A stretch of 64,000 nt of DNA from Rheinheimera sp. EpRS3. GTDB lineage: Bacteria > Pseudomonadota > Gammaproteobacteria > Enterobacterales > Alteromonadaceae. Below the pieces are notes generated by a model, which did no database searches, was not told the DNA's origin, and saw nothing but the letters and a program-made list of their open reading frames with translations. The stretch covers positions 62,001-126,000 of the forward strand of contig NZ_LNQS01000009.1 of the NCBI RefSeq assembly GCF_001513785.1, given 5' to 3'. This document shows positions 21,246-33,500 of this stretch, one piece after another. Positions within the stretch are counted from its first letter, which is position 1. The number at the start of each line of letters is the position of its first letter. Both the position numbers and the translations under genes were made by a program.

Positions 21246-21270
21246 CCGCCAGACGCTGTGTGTCTGGCGG
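21246..21270 (+). terminator. Hairpin between convergent genes
   Basis: A perfect 9-bp stem CCGCCAGAC/GTCTGGCGG with a 7-nt loop lies between the Gcr-like gene and the convergent pirin gene. No clear T-run follows on either strand, so it may be a weak or factor-assisted terminator. Confidence 0.5.
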
Positions 21271-21292
21271 TAATACCGGCTTAAACCAGATA

Positions 21293-22207
21293 TTATTCCG
21301 GCAACGGGATAAACTCTTCTTCGTCACCCACTACTTTAGCAAAGCGGCCTGCTGCCCAATCTTGCCTTGCTTGCTCAATACGCTCTTTACGGCTGGAGAT
21401 AAAGTTCCAGTTGATAAAACGCGGGCCGACATTTTCTCCGCCAATAATGGCAATTCTGCTGTCCTGATTAGCGGTAATAGTGACACCCTTAGCGGCAGAA
21501 AACACCACCATACTAAACTCAGGCACTTGCGTATCTTTCACCTGTAACTGGCCTTTGGCCACATATACCGCGCGCTCTTCGCAATCGGGCAATGTAAGCG
21601 ACTGGCCGGGTTGCAGATGCGCTTCAATATACAGTGTATTGGCATAGGTTTTTACCGGCGATTTCACGCCATAGGCTTCGCCCATCAGCACCCGCAGCAA
21701 TACACCATCAACGGTTTTCCGCGGAATATCGCGCTCAGGGTAGTGATAAAATGCTGGCGCAATTTCTTCATCTTCTACCGGCAGAGCCAACCAAAGCTGA
21801 AAACCGTGCAGGCGATGCTCGCTGCTGCGCACTTCTGGCCGCTCACGCTCTGAGTGCGTAATACCACGGCCTGCCACCATTAAATTAATATCACCCGGTG
21901 TAATAGTCTGGTAACTGCCCAGCGAGTCGCGGTGCAGTATTTCACCTTCAAGCAGGTAGGTAACGGTTGCCAGGTTAACATGCGGGTGCGGCCGCACATT
22001 AATACCGCTGCCGGGTGCAAAATCAGCCGGCCCTATGTGGTCGAAAAATATCCAGGGCCCCACCATTTTACGCTGTCGGGTAGGTAAAGTGCGCTTAACC
22101 TTAAACTCACCTAAATCGGTTTCACGCGGTTGTATGATCAGCTCAATAGCGTCACAACCCTGATTAATATCGCATTCAAGTTCAGTGTTTTCTGTTTCAA
22201 TGCTCAT
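21293..22207 (-). CDS. Pirin family protein
   Basis: A 304-residue bicupin. The N-terminal cupin contains the metal-binding motif NVRPHPHVNLATVTYLLEGE and the pirin signature MVGPWIFFDHIGPADF; the metal ligands would be the two His of HPH plus a downstream His (EILHRDSLG) and Glu. GRGITHSERE and HGFQLWLALP follow. The C-terminal cupin (LPDCEERAVYVAKGQLQVKD) is less conserved, as usual. Some bacterial pirins have quercetinase activity and others modulate central metabolism, so no specific role is assigned. A TTTAAA-like AT-rich region lies upstream, and the next 570 bp belong to the TPS leader. Confidence 0.88.
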   Translation of the reverse strand: MSIETENTELECDINQGCDAIELIIQPRETDLGEFKVKRTLPTRQRKMVGPWIFFDHIGPADFAPGSGINVRPHPHVNLATVTYLLEGEILHRDSLGSYQTITPGDINLMVAGRGITHSERERPEVRSSEHRLHGFQLWLALPVEDEEIAPAFYHYPERDIPRKTVDGVLLRVLMGEAYGVKSPVKTYANTLYIEAHLQPGQSLTLPDCEERAVYVAKGQLQVKDTQVPEFSMVVFSAAKGVTITANQDSRIAIIGGENVGPRFINWNFISSRKERIEQARQDWAAGRFAKVVGDEEEFIPLPE

Positions 22208-22441
22208 CTGTAATGCCTTTTAGTTGGTGTCATATAAACTATCAAACGACAGAATTTCGACTGTAATATTATCTACCTGCCTGTAGATACCGTATCACAT
22301 GAGTAGTGCCAAATGCCGGATTTGTTCCTGAACAGTATGTTATTGCAATTAAATAATAAATACAGTTATCAGGCTGATTCAAAAAGCCGTAAACAACATC
22401 CTGATTAATAACAAATACAACAAAAACGGTTAAAAAATAAC

Positions 22442-22470
22442 TTGTCAAATTGTAATTATTTGTATATCTT
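22442..22470 (+). promoter_or_regulatory. Possible sigma70 promoter for the TPS/CDI transcript
   Basis: TTGTCA followed after 17 nt by TATCTT (or after 15 nt by TATATC). It lies about 50 nt before the riboswitch in an AT-rich stretch. The position is right but the -10 match is weak. Confidence 0.35.
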
Positions 22471-22519
22471 GCAACCGTTCAGCTTGAGTTCACACTTAAT
22501 ATAAGTGTCTCTTCCCAGG

Positions 22520-22623
22520 CTAAGACAATTAAAAGGCAAACTGCACCGAAAGGGCAGGACGCAAAGCCGCTGGTCTAACAGTATTGTTAAATACTAATGA
22601 TGGCAGAGGTTACATTAGCTTAG
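22520..22623 (+). promoter_or_regulatory. Cyclic-di-GMP-I (GEMM) riboswitch aptamer
   Basis: The core reads GGCAAACTGC-ACCGAAAGG-GCAGGACGCAAAGCC, then TGGTCTAAC, a variable hairpin (AGTATT-GTTA-AATACT), and GATGGCAGAGGTTAC. These are the landmarks of the GEMM-I class: GGCAAAC, a GAAA tetraloop closing one arm, GGACGCAAAGCC at the ligand junction, and GG.AG..GGTTRC closing the second arm. The outer stem P1 is formed by CTAAG (22520-22524) with CTTAG (22619-22623), extended by AAT/ATT. It sits in the 5' leader about 155 nt before tpsB. The expression platform is not obvious; a GTACTGC/GCAGTAC stem (22639-22669) that competes with an inner GCTGC/GCAGC stem is one candidate. Confidence 0.88.
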
Positions 22624-22779
22624 TCGCATCCCTCTGATGTACTGCAACGCTGCCCATGTGCAGCAGTACTCATTTGCGCTTCCTATGTAGTTTGTCTTTT
22701 ATGCAACCGGAAATTTATTTTTCAGTATCTGTGCGCGTTTAACGCTCAGGCAGATTATTGCAGGGAAGACTTAACAGTG

Positions 22780-24501
22780 ATGTTGCTCCGAAAAATACCA
22801 TTAGGCGTATCTGAGATACTGCTGACGTCTTTGCTGGTTTTGTTGTGGTTTACTGCAAGTGCTTTGCATGCGCAGGAACAATCGCTATCTGATCACGAGA
22901 AGATGCTAAAGCAGGGGCTGGATCGTCTTGAGCATCAGATAGCGCCCTTGCGTGAGCGGCCTGACGTTCGCTTGCAGCAGCCTAAACAGGCCACAACAAA
23001 CTTCTCTGATATTGAAACTGCCGGCAATTGCTTTGATATCTCTGCTATTCACCTGCAGGGCGCCCAGATTATTTCTGCGGCCTTAATCGAAAAAGCAACC
23101 TTACCTTATCTGAATCAATGCCTTGGGCTTGAGCATATTAATGCGCTGCTTGGCGTAATATCCAATTTGTATCTAGAGCAGGGCTATGTAACCAGCCGTG
23201 CCTATATTGTGCCACAGGATTTGTCTGACGGCAGTTTAGATATTGTTGTTATGGAAGGTGTGATTGAAGGCATTAGCTCTGCCGACGGTAGTATCAGTAA
23301 TACCCAGCTGAAGTGGGCTTTCCCGGCATATGCTGAAACAGTGCTTAATATCCGTGACATTGAACAGGGCGTTGAGAATTTAAATGCACTGGGACAAAAC
23401 AATGCCACAGTAGCACTTAACCCCGGTGCTGAACAAGGCGGAACCCAGGTTGTAATAAGTAACCAGCTATCCAGAGCCTGGCGTGGCTCGCTGGGCATTA
23501 ATAATAGTGGCGTTGACAGCACTGGCGAGTACCAGCTGGATGGCAATCTGGTGTTTGATAACCTGCTGGGAGTAAATGACACGACCTTTTTCTCCGCATC
23601 AACCAATATTGGTAAACATGAGTTGCCTCATGCGTTATCCCGCAGCTATGCCATGTCCTGGTCAATGCCGCTGGCGTACTGGCAGTGGTCATTACAAAAT
23701 AGTTTTTATGAGTATGAACAAACGGTTATTGGTAATGTTGTTAACTTTTCGATTCATGGCTCGTCACTGAACAGCAGTGTTCAGCTTAACCGCACGCTAT
23801 ATCGCGGCCAAACCGGCAAATTGGATCTCTCAGCCAGTTTTATCCGCAAAGACAGTAAAAATTATATTGAAGATGTGTTTTTAGAAACGTCGTCCCGCAC
23901 GCTTTATATCTGGGATCTGGCTGGCAGTTACCGGCATTTTTTACCTCAGGGCACTTTCAGCGTTAATGCCCATATCCATAAAAGTGTGCCCTGGTTTGGT
24001 GCCAAACAACAGTTAGTTGCAGCTGAGGACGATTTTCAGTTTACCAAATATCAGCTGAACCTTGGTTATAACACCCAGTTTCATCTGGGCGCCATGCCGG
24101 TGCTCTATGCTGTGGCGGCTGATTTTCTTTATTCCCCTAAAGTGATCCTGGCATCTGAAGGCCTGACAGTAGGTGGCCGTTACTCGGTGCGGGGCTTATC
24201 TCAAAGTAGCTTGTTTGGTTACAAAGGCGGTTATATCCGCAACGACTTTAGCTTGCCCTCAGAAACCTCGTGGCCCTGGCTGGACCAGGTGCAGTATTAC
24301 GCTGGTGTTGATGTTGGTTCCTCAAATTTACCAGAGTATCCAGACAGAGGTTCTGAGTGGGTAGCGGGTTCTGTCGTTGGCATTAAATTGTACGACCGTA
24401 ATCTCAGCGTCAATATTTCTTATGCCAGAGCACTGCGGGTGCCTGATTTTTTGCAGCAAAAACAACAGGAAATTGATTTTTCTGTCCGGCTAAGTTTTTA
24501 A
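22780..24501 (+). CDS. TpsB/CdiB outer-membrane transporter (ShlB/FhaC family)
   Basis: This is the outer-membrane half of a two-partner secretion system that exports the adjacent giant exoprotein. The 573-residue protein has a signal peptide (about residues 1-31, ending ALHAQ), a soluble helix, and two POTRA-like domains over about residues 75-230 (ISAIHLQGAQIISAALIEKA; CLGLEHINALLGVISNLYLE; GYVTSRAYIVPQ). A 16-stranded barrel follows, with SLGINNSGVDSTGEYQLDGN, the family motif VGGRYSVRGLSQSS at about residue 465, and a C-terminal VRLSF ending in Phe. Start: ATG at 22780 preceded by AGGGAAG; a GTG one codon earlier is possible. It is 44 bp upstream of the exoprotein gene. Confidence 0.92.
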   Translation: MLLRKIPLGVSEILLTSLLVLLWFTASALHAQEQSLSDHEKMLKQGLDRLEHQIAPLRERPDVRLQQPKQATTNFSDIETAGNCFDISAIHLQGAQIISAALIEKATLPYLNQCLGLEHINALLGVISNLYLEQGYVTSRAYIVPQDLSDGSLDIVVMEGVIEGISSADGSISNTQLKWAFPAYAETVLNIRDIEQGVENLNALGQNNATVALNPGAEQGGTQVVISNQLSRAWRGSLGINNSGVDSTGEYQLDGNLVFDNLLGVNDTTFFSASTNIGKHELPHALSRSYAMSWSMPLAYWQWSLQNSFYEYEQTVIGNVVNFSIHGSSLNSSVQLNRTLYRGQTGKLDLSASFIRKDSKNYIEDVFLETSSRTLYIWDLAGSYRHFLPQGTFSVNAHIHKSVPWFGAKQQLVAAEDDFQFTKYQLNLGYNTQFHLGAMPVLYAVAADFLYSPKVILASEGLTVGGRYSVRGLSQSSLFGYKGGYIRNDFSLPSETSWPWLDQVQYYAGVDVGSSNLPEYPDRGSEWVAGSVVGIKLYDRNLSVNISYARALRVPDFLQQKQQEIDFSVRLSF

Positions 24502-24545
24502 ACAAGACGTTTTTAAATAAAAAGTTTTTAAGTAAGGAAGCGAGC

Positions 24546-27500
24546 ATGTTAACCATGAAATGGCGTGTCATAGTTGCCAGAACCCTGATCCTGGTAATGG
24601 CGGGTAATCCGGTTATTTTTGCTGCGCATGGTATGGAGCGCACAGCTAACGAGCATCTTGTAAAGCAGGCTACAGAGCAGCGCGAGATGGTTCGTATGCG
24701 GCAACAACTGGCCGCTGCACAGGTGAGAACTGCACAAACCGCGGCGCAGGCAACCGCGCCGACAAGCACAGGTGTCAGCCTGGCAAATGGACAACAAGCC
24801 GGCATTAAAACATCGGCTAATGGGACAACAGTTGTTGATATTGCCGCCCCCAGCCAGCGCGGTGTGTCGCATAACCGGTTTAATCATTTTAATGTGCCGG
24901 CACAAGGCCTGATCCTTAATAACAGCAAAGATCCACTGATTTCTGTACTGGGCGGCTGGACTGACGGTAACCGTCGTCTTACCGGCGGTACCGCCGGCCT
25001 TATTCTGGCCGAAGTAACCGGCGGTAGCCGTTCCAGCTTACTGGGCTATACCGAGGTTTTGGGAGATGCGGCAGAGTTTGTGCTGGCAAATCCTAATGGC
25101 ATTACCTGTAACGGCTGTGGTTTTATTAATACGCCACGTGTTGTGCTGGCTACCGGTATCCCTGATCTGTTAAACGGTGAACTGATCGGCATTAATATCT
25201 CCGGTGGTGATGTGCGTATCGACGGCGCAGGCCTTAATGCGTCGAATGTCAGCAAGTTTGACATCCTCACCCGTGCCATGCAGCTCAATGCTGCGCTGTA
25301 TGCCGATGAGCTGAATATTCGTACCGGTAGCAATTACTACGATTTTCGCACCGGTCAGGTGCAGGCAAATGCAGAGCAGGCCGCTGGTCATTCTGCTTAT
25401 CAGTTTGCGTTAGATGCTTCAGCGCTGGGCGCCATGTATGCCAACAGTATTAGCCTGATTGGTACCGAAAAAGGTTTGGGGGTACGAAGTGACGGGCTGA
25501 TTAACAGCGTTGATAGTTTACAACTTAGCGCTGATGGCCAATTGCAGCTAAAAGATACGGTTGCCGGTGGTAACCTGGCACTACACTCACAGCAGGCCGA
25601 TATTGTTACCAGCGGCACGACCTATGGCCAGAATGTAAATATTGAACTGGCAGGTACACTGCATAACAGCGGTGTCATTGCTGCTGCAGACGCTATGCAA
25701 GTGGTCGCTTCCGGCATGCAACAAAGTGGCGATCTGATTGCCGGTGTTAATTTGCAGGGCGAGTGGCAGCAAAGTGCCACGCAGCAAGTTACTATTAGCG
25801 GTGAGCTGGTTAACCAGGGCCGCATTATCAGCCAGGGCCAGCAAACGCTGGCAGCTACCCAGCTACAGAACAGGGCCGGTGCGCTGTTACAGGGTGGTGT
25901 CGCAAATATCTCTGCACAATCGCTTAATAACCAGGGCGTTATAAATAGCACCAGTCTGGCATTAGATGCCAACACGGCACAGAGTGCCGGTCATATTCAG
26001 GCGCAGCAACTTAATATCAATGCACAACAGTTTAACTTGCTTGATGGCATGGTATATCAGTCCGGTACAGACGGTAGCTTTAACTTCAGCGGTGAAAACC
26101 TGCTGTTAGGCGGTGGCTTACTGGCTGCGGACGGTGCCACCAACGTTATTGCCTCAGGTGAAATACGCAATAATACCGACTGGTTAAGTACCGGTAATGC
26201 CGACATTAGCGCAACAAATATTATCAACAGCGGGACTTTACAACTGTTGGCCGGCTCTGATGTAACTGCAGATACATTAAATAACACCGGCAATATGTTG
26301 TTTGCCGGTGAACAGGCCGCTGCACTTAATATTAATAAGGCGCTGGATAATCAGGGCGGTCTGTTGCAATTTAGCGGCGATGCCGCATTGTCTGCAACAA
26401 ACATTAATAACGATGCAGGGCAAATTTATCATCTGGGGCAGGGCAATATTTCACTGCAGGCGGCCGGGCAGTTAACCAACCGTGGTGGCCAGATACTGAG
26501 TAACGGCAATATGGCGCTGGCAGCCCCGCAGATAGAGAACCAGCAAGGTACCCTTAGCGCAGAGCAGCTTCAGCTTAGCGCGACCAGTATTAATAGCCAG
26601 GCCGGCAATATACAGGCTACTTCGCTGGACGTAATGGCACAGCAGCTGAATAACCAGCAGGGCAGTATTGCTGCACTGGGCGAGTCTGGCCAGAGTTTGC
26701 AGTTAAAGATTACCGATACACTGGATAACAGCCAGGGCTTTATATTGGCTAAAGGCCAACAGCTAAGCCTTAGTACTCAACAGCTTATTAATGATCAGGG
26801 CTCATTGCTGTTGTCCGGCGCTGATGGTTTAACCATCACTGCCAGCGGGCAGTTGCGTAATCAACAAGGCTTGATCCATAGCGGTGGCAGCCTGCGGGTA
26901 AATACTCCCTTGCTTAATAATGAGCAGGGCGAAATCAGCGCCACAGATATCAACGCGGCTGCTGCAAGGCTGAATAATCAGCAGGGTGTGATTGGCGCAC
27001 AACAGGTAACATTACATGGCGCTTACCTGAACAACCGGGCCGGTAACATTGGCGCGTTCTCAGCAGCCGGTAACAACCTGACATTAAACTTTAGCCAGGC
27101 TATTGATAACAGTGCGCAGGGCATTATTCAAAGTGCTGCTGACGTTGCGGTAATAACCAGCCAGCAACTGGACAATACCGCGGGCAATATTGTACTGGCA
27201 GGCAACAATGGCAGCCTGCAGTTAAGTGCCGCGGCACTGCAAAACCAGCAGGGGCAAATTCAAACTAACGGCCAGTTGCTGTTAACTGCAGACAATGTGA
27301 ATAACCAGGCGGGTTATATCGCAGCAGTGAGCGATGTCAGTATTACCGCAGCAGGGGTAAACAACAGTGCCGGCCAGATTCTGGCAGATAAGCTGCTACT
27401 AAGCACAGAGCAGCTAACGAATACCGACGGCATGATTCTGGTGCAGAATGAGCTGAATTTACACAGCCCTTTGCTGGCTAACCTACGCGGCGTTATCTCA

Positions 27501-30500
27501 GCACAGACACTTAATATAACCGGCAATACGCTGGACAACACCGGCGGGCAACTGCTGGCAGCCACAGAGCTGAATATCAACACCGGGCAGTTAACCAACC
27601 TTGATGGTGTTATCAACAGCCAGCAGACGCTGCAGCTAAGAGCGACAGAGCTAAATAACCGCTCTGGTGTAATACAAGGCGTTAATTCGTTTAGTGCTCA
27701 GGTGCAGGGCAGTACCGATAACCACAGCGGCCAGTTACTGGCCGGTGATAACCTGCAATTACACACCGGGCTGCTTAATAACGCCGAGGGCACAGTAGCT
27801 GCTGGCGGGCAGCTGAATATACACACCACAGAGTTGCAAAATACCGCGGCGGGCGTAATCAGTGCCAGAGCGTTAAATATTACTGCGACGACGTTGCGCA
27901 ATGATGCCCAGGCCAGAATAGAAGGGCAGCAACTTCAGTTAACAACCCAATCACTGAACAACGCCGGCACCTTACTGGCTGCCGGCCAGCAAGGCGACTC
28001 TCTGGTTCTGAATACTGACGTGCTGAACAATCAGGGCCGCATCGAAAGCCATGGTGAAAACCTTAGCCTGACTAATGTGCAGCTTAATAACCAGCAAGGG
28101 CAAATTTACCATCTGGGTACTGGCGTGCTGCAACTGGAGTTTCTGGCTGAGCTGAATAATAGCAGTGGCGAAATATATTCTGCGGGCCGGCTGAATATTC
28201 ACGGCGGTAATATTAATAACAGCAGCGGTTCGTTGATAGCGCAGCAGGCTTTACTGCTTAACGCAGCACAACTGGATAACAGTGATGGTGCGATACAGAC
28301 CTCGGATAGTTTGAATTTGCAGGCTGCAGCGTTAAATAACCACCACGGGTTGTTAATGGCTGCAGCAGACATGCACCTGACTGTGCAGCAGTTGGATAAC
28401 ACTGACGGGCAATTACTGAACTTAGGTTCCGGATTGTTGAATATCGACAGCCAGCAGGTATTAACGAATGAGCACGGCACGATATACAGCGCAGGTAATC
28501 TGGCGATACAAACTGAAACCATGGCTAACCGTAGTGGTGAGTTACAGGCACAGGCTATTAGTTTAAGCAGTAACCAGTTGGATAACCGTGGCGGCCAGGT
28601 ACTGTCTTTAGCTCAGCAAGGCAGCAGCCTGAGTGTTGCTGTAACCGAGCAGCTAGATAACCGCGGGGGGGTACTGTACAGCGCAGGTGGTGAAGCCGTA
28701 ATAGTCGCAGATAGTTTACTCAATACCGCCGGTAATGTGGTTCATGCCGGTAGTGGCCGTTTGCTGATGACAGCGCAAAGCATAGCTAATGGTGCAGACG
28801 GCGTTATCGCCAGTAACGATGCATTATGGCTTGAAACGCAGCAGCTTGAGTCAGCAGGCCAGCTAAGTGCGCAAGAATTACATATTCAGGCTGATACGCT
28901 GGCCAATAGTGGTGCTATTGAGGCGGCTAATCTGCAACTGGGGGCAACCAATACAAATAACAGCGGGCTGATTGCGGCACAGCAACAGCTGGTGCTGAAC
29001 AGCACTCTGTTGAACAACAGTGGTACCATTTTTAGTGAGGGCAACTTAACCCTTACCGGCACCGGGGTAACCAATTCTGGCACGATAGCGCAGTCGGGCG
29101 TTGGTGTACTGCACCTTGACGTACTGGATAGCCTGAATAACCAGGCGGGCCAAATTATATCTGAAGGTGCATTATTATTGACTGCCGACACTGTCAATAA
29201 TAATCAGGGGCTTATTCAGGCTGAGCAGGCAGACATCTTTGTTACAGCATTGAACAATAATAATGGCCGTTTGTTCAGTGACCAACTGCAAATCCAGGCG
29301 GCTAATCTGAGCAATAACGCCGGCCTGATAGTGGCCAACGACAGCCTGTTACTGCAGGTAGAGCAGGCACTGGATAACAGCCAGGGCGAGCTTATCATCA
29401 CTGACGGCAATGCCAGTATCACTGCAGGCACCCTCAATAACGATAACGGTATTATCAGCCAGTTAGCCGGGCAGAGCCTGCAGCTTACCAGCGGTGTTAT
29501 AACAAATAACGGTGGCACACTGCATAGTGCACAGCAGTTAAACATCAATGCGGCACAGCTTGACAACAGTGGCCTGGTGGATGCCGCTACGCTGATTGTT
29601 GTAACCGACAGCCTGACTAACAGTGGCACTATTCAAGCGGTCAATGCCCGGCTTAGCAGCACGCAACTGGTCAATGAGGGCCTGTTGCTGGCCACCGGTA
29701 CTGTGGGTGAATCTCTGCAACTTGACGTCGCTAATGGCATTGTCAACCGTGGCCATATTCAAAGCCATGGCCAAAACCTGATACTGCGCGATGCACTGGA
29801 TAATGATACCGGCACGCTGGTCCATGCCGGTAGCGGCGAATTGCAGCTGACACAGTTATCCAATCAGCAGGGTACGGTGTATGCAGGCAATGCACTAACC
29901 ATCGCCGGTAAGGTGCTAAACCGCGAAGGGGTATTGCAGGCGCAGGGTGCGGTAAATATCAGCGGCGCTGAGCTGGACAATAACGGTGGCGTTATCCGTA
30001 ACGGCGGTAATCTGCTGCTGGATATTACAGCACTGGATAACCGTAACGGTGAGCTAAGCAACCAGGGCGCTACCGCTGAACTGAAAGTGGCCGGCCGCCT
30101 GCTTAATGCAGGAGGCATTATTGTCAGTACCGGGCAGCAACTGGACGTGCAGGCAGCAGAATTACTGCAGGGCGATGGGGTTATCGCCGGTCACGGTCTG
30201 GTCAGTATCGCTGCCGGGCAGCTTAGCCTGAATGAAGGCGGGCAAATCAGTGCCGGGCAAACACTGCAGCTAAGTGCAGATGCACTGAGCAATCAGGGCC
30301 TGTTAAGTGGCCAGAATGTGCTGGTGCAGACCGCAATGCTGGACAACCAAAGCGGGGTAATAGAAGCAGCCGACAGCCTGCAACTCAATGCGGGTTATGT
30401 GAATAATGCTGACGGTGTGCTGGTAAGCCAGGGTGAACTCAGCCTGGATTTACAAGGCCAGCAAGATGGTATTGCCCTGAATAATAATGACGGTCAGATT

Positions 30501-33500
30501 ATAGCAACTGGTGCTTTAACACTGGTAACGCCTTACGTGGTAAATAACACTGCGGGGCAGTTGTTAAGCGAGCAACAACTGCAGGTACAGGCCGGCGCGC
30601 TGAACAACAGTAGTGGTGAGATACTGGCAGGCAGCGGCTTAACGGTTAATCTGGATACGGTGTTAGATAACAGTGGTGGTGTGCTGTATACCCGCCAGGG
30701 CGATATGACACTGACAGCCCAGAGCCTGCTCAATGATGCCGATGGCTTAATACTGCAGCACGGCACCGGCCAGATGCAACTGACGCTGAATGCGCTTAAC
30801 AATAGTGGTGAAATAGGTGCCGGCACAGTATTAGCTGTGACGGCACAGCAGTTAACCAACAGCGGTTTAATACAGGCCTCAACCGTTGAGTTGGCGGCAG
30901 AGCAACTGCGCAACAGCGGAAATTTGCTGGGTGATAACCTGTTTATCAGTGCTAACCAGCTTAATAATACCGATGGCACTATAGCGGCACTGGCCACCGA
31001 CAGCGCGCTGCAAATCAACGCTGCTGAACTGAACAACCAGCGCGGCCTGATCCAAAGCCGTGGCAATACTTTGCAACTGAATACTGTGCTGAACAATCAG
31101 CAAGGCGATGTGGTGTTGCTGGGTAATGGCACACTAAATATCAGTGCACTGGCGAATAACCAGCAGGGGCGCATTCTCAGTGAGGGCGCGGTAGCATTAG
31201 CCGGTGTGGTGAATAACAACCAGGGCGTCGTGCAGGCGACGACAGATCTGCAGCTTGCGGGTACTGACATCAGCAATATTGCCGGTGTGATGCATGCCGG
31301 TGGCGAGCTGAATATCAGTGGTAACAGCCTGATTAACCAGGGCGGTAAAATTTCTGCTGCCGGGCAACACTATCAGCTGGCTATCAGCGGTGCGATAGAT
31401 AACAGCCTTGACGGCATACTGACCACCGCCGGTAATATGCAGATAACGGCAGGCAGCGTAAATAACACGTCCGGCCTGATTTACCAGCAGGGCGATGGCA
31501 GTTTACTGCTGCGGGTAGATAGCACGCTTAATAATAACGACGGCACTGTTGCTGCCGCTGACCTGACAATAACAGCAGCCCAGCTGAGCAACAATGCCGG
31601 CCTGCTGCAGGGCGGGGCTGTGGACATCAGCACGGCGCTACTAAACAATAATGCCGGCACGATTTACCAGCAAGGCAGTGCCGGTCAGCTGAGTATTAGC
31701 AGCGACGGTTTAACTAACGATGCCGGCCAAATCTCAGCGCTGGCTGATGCCAGCATCAGTGCCGGCCAACTTAGCAATAATGCCGGCCGGATAGAAAGCG
31801 GCAGCACACTACACCTTCGCGGTGGTGCCCTGAATAACGATAATGGCAACCTGGTTGCCAATAATATCGATATGCAACTGACCGGCGCACTGAGCAATAA
31901 TCAGGGTACCTTGTTTGCTGCAGATACGCTGAATATTGCCGCAGACAGTATTGATAATACCCAGGGCACCTTAGCCGCTAATGCTGATCTACAGCTGACA
32001 GTAGCTACCGGGCTTACCAATAACCAGGGCTTATTGCAAGCCGCAGGCAACCTTGTCGCCAGCGCACAGCAAATTGACAACAGCGCCGGAACCATACAGG
32101 CCACAGCGGCGCAGCTAAATGCCCGGCAGAGTATTAATAACACAGCAGGGGTGATTAACGCCCAGACACTGGCATTAAGTGCTGCCGCGCTGGACAACAG
32201 TTACGGTGTTATTCTTGCCACCGACACCAACGACAACTCGTTGCAGCTAACTAACGTTGCGCAGTTAAACAACAGCAACGGTACCCTTGCCAGCCATAGC
32301 CGCAACTGGGATTTTACTCTCGAGGGCCTGAATAACAACAACGGCAAACTGTTACATCTGGGCTCAGGTACTTTTACCTTGTCTCAGGCGGGTAATTTAG
32401 CCAATACCGGCACCATAGCGTCAAATGCCAATCTGGTGATAAACGCCGGTAATGTTAGCAACAGCGGTACTTTGCAGGCACAGCAACAGCTGCAGCTTAA
32501 TTCTGCTCTGGCTAACCAGGCCGGTGCCGTGCTGGTAGCCAACAATATTACGCTTAATGCTGCCGGCAATACTATTACCAACGCGGGTAGCATTTCTGCT
32601 GCGAACAACCTGCAGCTGGACGCTGCCAGTGTAAATAACAGCCATTTACTGTATGCCGGCAATAATGCGCTGGTAAAGGCTGCCAACGTTAGCAACAGCG
32701 GTACCTGGTCGGCCAATAACCTGAATGTATCCGGCTTTAACCTGTTGCAAAATAGCGGCCGCATTGAAAGCAATACCGCAAGTTATACCGGTAATACGCT
32801 GCAAAACCAGGGTAGCGGTGTGCTGATTAACGCTGCCACTGCGGCCAACAGCTTGCAGCTTAATGTGGCACAGCTAACCAACAGCGGCACCCTGTATAAC
32901 AATGCCAGTGATATGAGCTTTGGCGGCAACCTGAGCAACAGTGGCAGCATTATTCATGCCGGCACGGGCAACTTACTGCTTGGCAATAACGGCAGCATCA
33001 ACAATACCGGTGGCAGTATTGCCAGCGCAGGTTTGGCTACCATTCAAAACAGTATTATCGGTGCCGGCACCGTTTATGCTGAACAGGGTATGCTGATCAA
33101 CGGCAGTGGTACCTTTACCAACAACAGCCAGCTGTATACCAAAGGCAATATGCAGGTAAACAGTGCGCTGCATAACCAGGGCGGCAGCCTGCTAAGTGAT
33201 GGCAATCTGACCATTAATACCGCAGGTAGCGTGACTAACAGCGGCAGTTTGCAAGGGCAAAACCTTAGCCTGACTTCGGCTGCGCTAAACAATAACGGCG
33301 GTGTTATTACCTCAACGGGCACTAATAATGCGCAAATCAGTGCGGCCAGCCTGAGCAATAACAACGGTGTTATTCAGGCAACCAATAATAACTTCAGCCT
33401 TATTACCCGCAGTGGCGAGCTGAATAACAGCAATGGTCAAATCAAGCACGGTGGTAATGGTGTTCTGACACTGCAAAGCGCCAGCCATTTAAACCAGCAA

